This document shows positions 32,664-39,151 of a stretch of 50,777 nucleotides of DNA, one piece after another. Location: NCBI GenBank assembly GCA_900548145.1, contig URJB01000012.1:1-50777 (forward strand), written 5' to 3'. A program made the translations under genes and the position numbers. A model generated the notes under the pieces. It saw nothing but the letters and a program-made list of their open reading frames with translations, did no database searches and had not been told where the DNA came from. This DNA comes from an uncultured Eubacteriales bacterium. Its GTDB lineage: Bacteria > Bacillota > Clostridia > Christensenellales > Aristaeellaceae. How positions within the stretch are numbered: position 1 is the first letter of the stretch; every line of letters starts with the position of its first letter.

Positions 32664-33802
32664 TGCCGAAAATTCTGCTGATTGCCGACAGCGACGCGCT
32701 GTGGACGAAGCGGGCGGTGGAATACCTGCTGCTGCCCGCGGGATATGAGATCGTCATATTCCCCATCTGGGGGCACAAAGGCCAGTTCGATGATTACTAC
32801 CGGGAGCACGGCGTGACGGTATACAAGGATTCCCATCGTTTGCCCGTGATACGTTTGATTCCCCGGGTGCGCATGTGGGCAAGAATTGCCCTGAACGCCC
32901 GGGATCTGGCAAAGCTCGGCCCCTTCGACGTCGTTCATAATCATTACCTGTCCCAACGGGATCTGGCGCTGGGCTTGCGGGTCTCCCGGCGTTTTCATGC
33001 CCGCTGGGTGTGCACCTTCTGGGGCAGCGACCTGCTGCGGGCTTCCGACCGTTCCCTTCGACAGATGTGCCCCTATCTGCGCCGCTGCGACCGTCTGACC
33101 GCCTGTAACGAGCGGATGCGGGATAAGCTCCGTCAAAGCTGCGGGGAGGAACTATACCAAAAGACCCGCATGACCATTTGGGGGCAGGACGGCTTTGCCG
33201 CCATCGACCGCGTACTGGCCGCCGAGGGCCGGGAGGCTTGCCGGGCCTATTACGGCATACGGAAAGACAGCTACGTAGTCAGCATCGGCTACAGCGCCGA
33301 CAACGCCCAGCATCAGCTGGAAGTGGTGGAAGCGCTGTCGGCTCTGCCAAAGGAGAACCTTTCCCATATGACGCTGGTCTTGCAGCAGACCTACGTGAAG
33401 CGGGACCCCGCATACATGGAACGGGTGCGGCAGGCCGCCGAGGCCCTGCCCTGTCAGGCCGTGGTGCTGCGGGATTTTCTCGACCTGACGGAGACCGCCC
33501 GGCTTCGGCTATGCGCCGACCTGTTTATTCTGGCCATCTCCACCGACGCTTTCGCGGCCAGTATGCAGGAATACTTATACGCAGGCGCGGTTTTCCTGAT
33601 GGGCGACTGGCTGGGCTATCCTCAGCTGGACGAGCTGGGCATTCCCATCAACCGCTTCCATGAATACAAAGAGCTTCCCGCACTGGTCCAGCAGGCCATG
33701 AACGGGAAGCTGCAAAGGTCCACGGACGAGCAGCGTGCGCTGCTCCCGGCCCACTATTCCTGGGACGCCGTCCACAAGGACTGGCTGGGGCTTTACGAAT
33801 GA
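32663..33802 (+). CDS. GT-B glycosyltransferase (group 1-like)
   Basis: 379 residues from ATG 32663, which overlaps the flippase stop (TGATG); GGGAGGG precedes it. GT4/related GT-B pattern: N-terminal MPKILLIADSDALWTKRAVEYLL, an acceptor-domain segment VVHNHYLSQRD and the FWGSDLLRAS motif, and a C-terminal domain with VLRDFLDLTETARLRLCADLFILAISTDAFAASMQEYLYAGA. FWGSDLLR-type motifs occur in sugar transferases acting on lipid-linked glycans. The sugar is unknown. Its last 10 nt overlap the end of the convergent rluD gene. Confidence 0.85.
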   Translation: MPKILLIADSDALWTKRAVEYLLLPAGYEIVIFPIWGHKGQFDDYYREHGVTVYKDSHRLPVIRLIPRVRMWARIALNARDLAKLGPFDVVHNHYLSQRDLALGLRVSRRFHARWVCTFWGSDLLRASDRSLRQMCPYLRRCDRLTACNERMRDKLRQSCGEELYQKTRMTIWGQDGFAAIDRVLAAEGREACRAYYGIRKDSYVVSIGYSADNAQHQLEVVEALSALPKENLSHMTLVLQQTYVKRDPAYMERVRQAAEALPCQAVVLRDFLDLTETARLRLCADLFILAISTDAFAASMQEYLYAGAVFLMGDWLGYPQLDELGIPINRFHEYKELPALVQQAMNGKLQRSTDEQRALLPAHYSWDAVHKDWLGLYE

Positions 33803-34695
33803 TTCCGCAGTTTTTCCACCGTGCGGGCAAAAGCCTCCGGCGGCTCCGCACAGAAGGAAAGTCGTTCCCCGGTTCGGGGATGGGTAAAAGATAAACGCCA
33901 GGCGTGAAGCATCAATCGCGGTGCTTTCACGCCGTTTTTTGCGCCATAAATAGGGTCGCCTGCCACCGGGTGGTGGATGGACTGCATATGGACGCGAATC
34001 TGGTGGGTACGTCCCGTCAGGATGTGTACCTCCAGAAGGGCCGCCCCGCGAAGATTTTCCTTCAGCGTCCATTCCGTCAGGGCGTAGCGTCCTTCGGGGT
34101 CGATGGCCATCTTTTTCCGATCTTTTTTGGAGCGGGCGACGGGCTGTTCGATCCGGCCGGAGGGCTCCTTCATTTCGCCTTCCACCACGGCCAGATAACG
34201 CTTGTCCATGGTGCGCTCCCGCAGCTGCTCGCTCAGGCTTTCATGGGCCTGATCGTTCTTGGCGATCATCAAAAGGCCGCTGGTGTCCTTGTCCAGCCGG
34301 TGGACGATGCCCGGGCGCTTCACTCCGCCGATGCCGCTCAGATCGTCCATGGCGTACAACAGGGCGTTGACCAGCGTGCCGGTCTCGTTGCCCGGAGCGG
34401 GATGCACCACCATGCCGCAGGGCTTGTTGACTACGGCCACGTCCTCGTCCTCATAAAGGATCTCCAGCGGAATGTCTTCCTTTTCTACGGTCAATTCCAC
34501 CGGGTCGGGCACGGTCAACTCCACGTTGTCGCCGGGCGCTACCCCATAGCCGGGCTTACTGCGAACGATTTCATTCACTCGGCAAAGTCCCTGCTCGATC
34601 CACTTGGCCGCCTGAGAGCGGCTGCATTCGCCCATTTCCGCGGCGATCACATCCAGACGGGCTTTAGTTTCCGCCTGCTGCTGAATCGTTTTCAC
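33793..34695 (-). CDS. rluD: RluD-family 23S rRNA pseudouridine synthase
   Basis: 300 residues. An N-terminal S4 domain (RLDVIAAEMGECSRSQAAKWIEQGLCRVNE) and a catalytic domain with the RluA/RluD motif GIVHRLDKDTSGLL, where D135 is the catalytic aspartate. It modifies uridines in large-subunit rRNA helices; the exact target is not certain, since several RluA-type paralogues exist. The GTG start has GGAGGGAG 5-9 nt upstream and lies inside the last 32 nt of lspA, the standard Firmicutes lspA-rluD order. Confidence 0.92.
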   Translation of the reverse strand: MKTIQQQAETKARLDVIAAEMGECSRSQAAKWIEQGLCRVNEIVRSKPGYGVAPGDNVELTVPDPVELTVEKEDIPLEILYEDEDVAVVNKPCGMVVHPAPGNETGTLVNALLYAMDDLSGIGGVKRPGIVHRLDKDTSGLLMIAKNDQAHESLSEQLRERTMDKRYLAVVEGEMKEPSGRIEQPVARSKKDRKKMAIDPEGRYALTEWTLKENLRGAALLEVHILTGRTHQIRVHMQSIHHPVAGDPIYGAKNGVKAPRLMLHAWRLSFTHPRTGERLSFCAEPPEAFARTVEKLRNHS

Positions 34696-35146
34696 GCCGC
34701 TCCCTCCAATCCTGTGGGCGCAGCAGCGTGCTGATCACCAGCATCGCCACGCCAAAGCAGATGGCAATGTCCGCCCCGTTGCAGATAAACCACGGCAGCC
34801 ACGGAAAATACAGCATATCCACCACACTGCCGAACAGAAGTCTTTCGCCAAAATTGCCCAGAAAGCCGCCCACGATCAGCCCAGCCGCCACACGGGTGAA
34901 AACCGTTGGGCGGTAGCGGCGCATCAGCAGCCAGCCCGCCACGATCACCGCCAGCGGCAGCAGCAGGTTGGCCAGCCAGTTGCCGCTGAGCAGTCCCAGC
35001 GCCATGCCGTTGTTCCGGCTGAGACGCAGCTCCAGCACGCCCGGCAGCACCGTCACCGCCTGTTCTAGCGATCGTACCGCACACAGCTTGGAGCCTACGT
35101 CCAGCGCCAGCGCGGCGGCGGCTACTGCCCAGAAAAGTCCTGTCAT
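34664..35146 (-). CDS. lspA: Lipoprotein signal peptidase II
   Basis: 160 residues with four membrane helices. It cleaves the signal peptide of lipid-modified prolipoproteins in the membrane. Catalytic aspartates are present: D110 in SVVDML and D126 in CNGADIAIC. The nearby block normally written GNLxDR is GNFGER here: a Glu (E101) replaces a widely conserved Asp, and the FN of FNxAD is CN. These are departures but the catalytic pair is intact, so activity is likely. Stop and start overlap neighbours in the lspA-rluD run; AGGAGG precedes the ATG. Confidence 0.92.
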   Translation of the reverse strand: MTGLFWAVAAAALALDVGSKLCAVRSLEQAVTVLPGVLELRLSRNNGMALGLLSGNWLANLLLPLAVIVAGWLLMRRYRPTVFTRVAAGLIVGGFLGNFGERLLFGSVVDMLYFPWLPWFICNGADIAICFGVAMLVISTLLRPQDWRERRENDSAAGGN

Positions 35147-35155
35147 ATGTTCCTC

Positions 35156-35542
35156 CTATTGGAGCCGTTTCTGCACGATACTGACGATATTCGCCAGCAG
35201 TTCCCCGATCAGCGGAAGATTTCGCTTGGCCAAGTCCTGTAAAATCCACACCAGCAGCGCGCCCAGAATGGAAAAGCCTACCGCCATGCCCACGCCCCGG
35301 GCTACGCCCGCCCAAAAGCTGGTCCAGAACAGCCGCTTGCGGTCGTCTACATAGCGCACGTAATCCGCCAACCGCAGCCTTTCCATGGCACCCAACCAGC
35401 GGTCGATCTGACGAACGATCACATGGGCGCTTTCCAGCTCGGTCATGGGAGGAGGCTCTGCCGCAGGTGTTTCCAGCTCCGGCAACGGAGTCCTTGTTCT
35501 GCCTGTTACGCGCCGCCAAAGCCGCGCTATCCTTTCGTTCAT
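35156..35542 (-). CDS. DUF5665-like membrane protein
   Basis: 128 residues from ATG 35542 (an upstream GTG at 35557 is possible). An N-terminal basic and Pro-rich tail (about 1-35), an amphipathic helix (LRLADYVRYVDDRKRLFWTSFWAGVARG) and one or two hydrophobic helices (MAVGFSILGALLVWILQDLA). The ADYV...RLFWTSFWAGVARGVG pattern matches the DUF5665 family of clostridia, function unknown. It is the first gene of the lspA-rluD transcript, starting 9 nt before lspA. Confidence 0.75.
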   Translation of the reverse strand: MNERIARLWRRVTGRTRTPLPELETPAAEPPPMTELESAHVIVRQIDRWLGAMERLRLADYVRYVDDRKRLFWTSFWAGVARGVGMAVGFSILGALLVWILQDLAKRNLPLIGELLANIVSIVQKRLQ

Positions 35543-35611
35543 CGTCACAGCCCACACCCCTCTTTTTCAGTGTGCCCCGGCGACGAAACGTTTACAGCCC
35601 CACGCAGAAAG

Positions 35612-35640
35612 ATTGTACCCGTCCCCCATTTTTTTGTCAA
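35612..35640 (-). promoter_or_regulatory. Promoter of the DUF5665-lspA-rluD operon
   Basis: Minus-strand TTGACA (35635-35640), 17 nt and TACAAT (35612-35617), a near-consensus promoter with a leader of about 60 nt. Confidence 0.75.
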
Positions 35641-35658
35641 CCGACGAACCTTTCGCAT

Positions 35659-35693
35659 AAAAAGAGAGACCGCCGCAAAAACAGCAGTCTCTC
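35659..35693 (-). terminator. Terminator of the alpha ribosomal operon
   Basis: On the minus strand GAGAGAC pairs with GTCTCTC (7 bp, plus-strand positions 35687-35693 and 35664-35670), followed by TTTTTA. It lies 25 nt after the rplQ stop. Confidence 0.75.
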
Positions 35694-35717
35694 CTTTGGG
35701 CCAAGCCCCTGCGATCA

Positions 35718-36227
35718 TCAGATGATCTCGATGATGCACATTTCGGCGGCGTCGCCGCGGCGGGGTCCCAGCTTGTAAATGCGGGTGTAACCACCGGCGC
35801 ACTTCTTTTCTTCGTTGCGCTTCTTGAACTTGGGGCCATATTCACGGAACAGCTTCTCCACCACAGGATATTTCACGTCCTTGGTGCGCTCTTTCCAGTC
35901 GGCCTTGTCCTCGTCCTTGCGCTTGACATCGGGGATCTCGTACAGATAGCTCATCATGATACGGCGGGCGTGCAGCTTGCTGGGCGCGTCGTTCACGGTC
36001 TCGATGGTGACGATCTGTCCCTTGTCGTTATGGGCTTCCTTGGTGGTGGCGATGGTGTTGTCGCACTCATTCACCGCCAGAGTGATCAGGCGTTCAGCGG
36101 CCCGACGGACTTCCTTGGCGCGAGCCTCGGTGGTCTCGATGCGGCCATACCAGATCAGATTGGTGACCTGATTGCGAAGCAACGCCTTGCGCTGGTCGGC
36201 AGTGCGGCCCAATTTGCGTTGTGCCAT
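35718..36227 (-). CDS. rplQ: Large ribosomal subunit protein bL17
   Basis: 169 residues. The standard N-terminal domain (MAQRKLGRTADQRKALLRNQVTNLIWYGRIETTEARAKEVRR and ITLA) is clear, but the family is usually 115-130 residues. The extra length lies in the C-terminal half as a charged insertion (KRKDEDKADWKERTKDVKY region) before the conserved end GGYTRIYKLGPRRGDAAEM. Clostridial L17 proteins sometimes carry such an insertion. Last gene of the alpha operon, 34 nt after rpoA. Confidence 0.96.
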   Translation of the reverse strand: MAQRKLGRTADQRKALLRNQVTNLIWYGRIETTEARAKEVRRAAERLITLAVNECDNTIATTKEAHNDKGQIVTIETVNDAPSKLHARRIMMSYLYEIPDVKRKDEDKADWKERTKDVKYPVVEKLFREYGPKFKKRNEEKKCAGGYTRIYKLGPRRGDAAEMCIIEII

Positions 36228-36261
36228 GGTCTGTATCCTCCTGCATGTTCATCAAGGGTTG

Positions 36262-37206
36262 TTATTCTTCGCTGGGGCGCAGGCTGAGGCCGAGCGCTTC
36301 CAGCTTCTGCTCCACTTCCTCCAGGCTCTTGCGGCCGAGGTTGCGGACCTTCATCATGTCTTCCTGATTGCGCTGCACCAGCTCGGAGATGGTGTTGATG
36401 CCGGCGCGCTTCAAGCAATTGTAAGCGCGGACGCTCAGATCCAGCTCCTCGATGGTCATTTCCAGCACCTTTTCCTTCTTGTCGTCTTCCTGATCGGTGA
36501 AGGCGATGGTGGTCACCTGTTCGGTCAGGCCGACGAAGAGGGTCAGATGCTCCGTCAAGATCTTCGCCGCCAGACTGATCGCCTCATCCGGCTGTACGCT
36601 GCCATCCGTCCACACTTCCAGGGTCAGCTTATCGTAGTCGGTAATCTGACCAACGCGAGTGTCGGAAACGGAGTAGTTCACCTTTTTGATGGGGGTGAAA
36701 ATGGAGTCGATCGGGATCACGCCGATAGGCATGTTCGGATACTTGTTCTTATCCGCACTTACATATCCGCGGCCGCTGTCGACCGTCAGCGTCATCTGCA
36801 GATGAGCGTCTTCATTCAGAGTGGCGATGTGGGCCTCGGGGTCAACGAATTCCAATTCGTCGTCCACCACGATGTCCTTAGCCTTTACCTCGCAGGGGCC
36901 CTTCACGTCGATGGTGACGGTCTTCATCTGGTCGGAATACAGCTTTGCGGACAGCGCTTTGAGGTTCAGGATGATCTCGCTCACGTCCTCGGTCACACCG
37001 GGGACGGTGGAGAACTCATGCTGAATTCCTTCGATCTTGATGGTGGTCACCGCAACGCCGGGCAGCGAACTAAGCAGCACACGGCGCAGGGCATTGCCCA
37101 GCGTGTTGCCGAAGCCGCGTTCCAACGGCTCGATGATGAACTTGCCATAGGTGCCGTCTTGTCTCAGCTCCGCACAGTCGATGTGCGCTTTTTCGATTGC
37201 GATCAT
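36262..37206 (-). CDS. rpoA: RNA polymerase subunit alpha
   Basis: 314 residues, normal length. The N-terminal dimerisation domain includes IIEPLERGFGNTLGNALRRVLLSSLPG; a linker leads to the C-terminal DNA- and regulator-binding domain (ELDLSVRAYNCLKRAGINTISELVQRNQEDMMKVRNLGRKSLEEVEQKLEALGL). Lies between rpsD and rplQ as in most bacteria. Confidence 0.98.
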   Translation of the reverse strand: MIAIEKAHIDCAELRQDGTYGKFIIEPLERGFGNTLGNALRRVLLSSLPGVAVTTIKIEGIQHEFSTVPGVTEDVSEIILNLKALSAKLYSDQMKTVTIDVKGPCEVKAKDIVVDDELEFVDPEAHIATLNEDAHLQMTLTVDSGRGYVSADKNKYPNMPIGVIPIDSIFTPIKKVNYSVSDTRVGQITDYDKLTLEVWTDGSVQPDEAISLAAKILTEHLTLFVGLTEQVTTIAFTDQEDDKKEKVLEMTIEELDLSVRAYNCLKRAGINTISELVQRNQEDMMKVRNLGRKSLEEVEQKLEALGLSLRPSEE

Positions 37207-37259
37207 TCGTCTTACCCTCCTGTTTTATACCATTGGATCGAGGGAGTAACGTATCAAGA

Positions 37260-37859
37260 CTAACGAGAGTAGAACTCGACGATCAGGTTCTCCTGCAGCT
37301 CGAAGTCGATATCGTCACGCTGGGGCAGGGCTTCCACCTTGCCGGTCAGGGTGGGGGCGTCGAAGGTGAGCCACTTGGGGGTCACAACGCTGGTGCCCTC
37401 CCGCAGCACCTTGAACATCTCCAGCTGAGCGCTCTGCTGACGGATGGTGATCACGTCGCCGGCCTTCACCGTGTAGGAGGGGATGTCCACCTTGCGGCCG
37501 TTGACGAGGATGTGACCGTGGGTCACGACCTGACGGGCCATGCGGCGGGTCTTGCCAAGGCCCAGACGGTACACCACGTTATCCAGACGCAGCTCCAGCA
37601 GCTGAAGCATGTTGTCGCCGGTGATGCCCTTCATGTGAGAGGCCTTCAGATAATATTTATGGAACTGCTTTTCCAGCACGCCATAGATGAACTTGACCTT
37701 CTGCTTTTCCTTCAGCTGAATGCCGTATTCAGACACCTTGCGGCGGCGGTTGGCGTTCCCGGGGTTCCGGGTAGACTTTTTGTTGCCGTATCCCATCGTT
37801 GCGGGAGATACTTCGAAGCTCCTGCACTTCTTGGCAATAGGCTGTTTGCTCGTAGCCAT
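37260..37859 (-). CDS. rpsD: Small ribosomal subunit protein uS4
   Basis: 199 residues. The N-terminal segment (KKCRSFEVSPATMGYGNKKSTRNPGNANRRRKVSEYGIQLKEKQKVKFIYGVLEKQFHKYY) and the S4 RNA-binding domain (RLDNVVYRLGLGKTRRMARQVVTHGHILVNGRKVDIPSY) are typical. The N-terminus has no CXXC zinc motif (a zinc-free form). S4 is the known autoregulator of the alpha operon in E. coli; here it is the third gene of the operon. Confidence 0.97.
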   Translation of the reverse strand: MATSKQPIAKKCRSFEVSPATMGYGNKKSTRNPGNANRRRKVSEYGIQLKEKQKVKFIYGVLEKQFHKYYLKASHMKGITGDNMLQLLELRLDNVVYRLGLGKTRRMARQVVTHGHILVNGRKVDIPSYTVKAGDVITIRQQSAQLEMFKVLREGTSVVTPKWLTFDAPTLTGKVEALPQRDDIDFELQENLIVEFYSR

Positions 37860-37884
37860 CGAATTATGTCCTCCTTATGATTCC

Positions 37885-38286
37885 TTACACGCGGCGGCGC
37901 TTAGGCGGACGGCAGCCGTTGTGGGGAATGGGCGTAACGTCTTTGATCATGTTGACTTCCAGACCGGCGGCCTGCAGGCTGCGGATCGCGGCTTCACGGC
38001 CGGAACCGGGGCCCTTGACATACACTTCGACGGTCTTCAGGCCAAACTCCATCGCGGCCTTGGCTGCGGTCTCGGCGGCCATCTGGGCGGCGAAGGGGGT
38101 GGACTTTTTGCTGCCACGGAAACCCAGTCCGCCGGCGCTGGCCCAGGACAGAGCGTTGCCGTTGGTGTCGGTCAGGGTCACGATGGTGTTGTTAAAGGAA
38201 GAACGGATATGCGCGGCGCCACGCTCCACGAGCTTTTTCTCACGGCGCTTGCGCGATACCTTTTTAAGCTTTTGCTTAGGTGCCAT
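37885..38286 (-). CDS. rpsK: Small ribosomal subunit protein uS11
   Basis: 133 residues. Signature blocks AAHIRSSFNNTIVTLTDTNGNALSWASAGGLGFRGSKKSTPFAAQMAAE and the C-terminal GPGSGREAAIRSLQAAGLEVNMIKDVTPIPHNGCRPPKRRRV are unmistakable. Alpha operon, between rpsM and rpsD. Confidence 0.98.
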   Translation of the reverse strand: MAPKQKLKKVSRKRREKKLVERGAAHIRSSFNNTIVTLTDTNGNALSWASAGGLGFRGSKKSTPFAAQMAAETAAKAAMEFGLKTVEVYVKGPGSGREAAIRSLQAAGLEVNMIKDVTPIPHNGCRPPKRRRV

Positions 38287-38329
38287 TTTGTTTATCCCTC
38301 CATGCTACATAAGCGATGTGATCAGCGGC

Positions 38330-38707
38330 TTACTTGGTGGCCTTTTTCTTGCCCGCGATGGTACGCTTCGGGCCCTTGCGGGTACGCGCGTTGTTCTTGG
38401 TGTTCTGACCGCGGACAGGCAGGCTGCGACGATGACGGACGCCGCGGTAGCAGCCGATTTCCACCAGGCGCTTGATGTTCATGGAAACCTCGCGACGGAG
38501 GTCGCCTTCCACCTTCACATGGTGCTCGATGTAATCACGAAGCTTGCTGACTTCGTTTTCGGTAAGGTCCTTGACGCGGGTATCGGGGTTGATCTCGGTG
38601 GCGGCCAGGATTTCCTTGGAGGAAGCCACGCCGATGCCGTAGATGTAGGTAAGCCCGATTTCCACACGCTTTTCTCTGGGCAGGTCCACACCCGCAATAC
38701 GTGCCAT
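38330..38707 (-). CDS. rpsM: Small ribosomal subunit protein uS13
   Basis: 125 residues from ATG 38707, which matches the family start MARIAGVDLPREKRVEIGLTYIYGIG and has GGAGGTG upstream; the open frame to 39124 is an artefact. The C-terminal RGVRHRRSLPVRGQNTKNNARTRKGP tail contacts tRNA and the large subunit. First gene of the alpha operon here. infA and rpmJ, which usually precede it, are absent. Confidence 0.97.
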   Translation of the reverse strand: MARIAGVDLPREKRVEIGLTYIYGIGVASSKEILAATEINPDTRVKDLTENEVSKLRDYIEHHVKVEGDLRREVSMNIKRLVEIGCYRGVRHRRSLPVRGQNTKNNARTRKGPKRTIAGKKKATK

Positions 38708-38918
38708 TAGGTTACACCTCCAGTAGAATGTGCTCTCTTGAGCCAAGGGTCTCTTGAAGTTGGCGATGTCTGCGTAGAGGTAGCAGAGCAAAGCCCAAGA
38801 CCCCGCGCAGCGAAAGCCGCGCTTTGTCAGTGATGAAGGAGCCGTGCCAGACCCATGGTCACAGGCGATTTCCCGTCCATGCAGCCGCCCATGGCTTCGG
38901 GCATACTCCAACTTTTGA
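38708..38918 (-). other. Long leader of the alpha ribosomal operon
   Basis: About 205 nt of untranslated leader between the promoter and rpsM. It holds a stable stem, GCGCGGC with GCTGCGC (about 38806-38823), and a repeated CTCTTGA motif (near 38734 and 38751). A leader of this size before a ribosomal operon suggests autoregulation, with S4 the first candidate by analogy with E. coli; I do not see the known E. coli pseudoknot. Confidence 0.4.
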
Positions 38919-38947
38919 AGTATAGCACAATTTCTGCAACAATGTAA
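38919..38947 (-). promoter_or_regulatory. Promoter of the alpha ribosomal operon
   Basis: Minus-strand TATACT (38919-38924) with an extended TGC before it, and TTACAT (38942-38947) 17 nt upstream. Confidence 0.65.
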
Positions 38948-39069
38948 AGGATGAAATTTGATTTTTTTGCTGGTTTTTTGTTTTTTCGCTTCTTTTTCCT
39001 GTTTTAGAGGCTGTTTTTCCGCCGACGCGGGCGCTTGTGTTTTGCCGGTTGCGCGCAGGCGGGGGTTGA

Positions 39070-39078
39070 TGCTATAAT
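39070..39078 (+). promoter_or_regulatory. Extended -10 promoter of secA
   Basis: TGC then TATAAT (39073-39078). A weak TTGCGC lies 18 nt upstream (39049-39054). The leader of about 70 nt has a GCGCC/GGGCGC hairpin. Confidence 0.55.
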
Positions 39079-39151
39079 AAAGGATGAGTTGCGCCGCCCC
39101 GAGGGCGCGTTCTCCATCCCCCACAAATCAAATGGTAAGGAGTTAACCGGC

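Noticed and set aside
38708..39124. N-terminal extension of uS13
   Set aside because: It crosses the promoter region and the family always begins at MARIAGVDLP.
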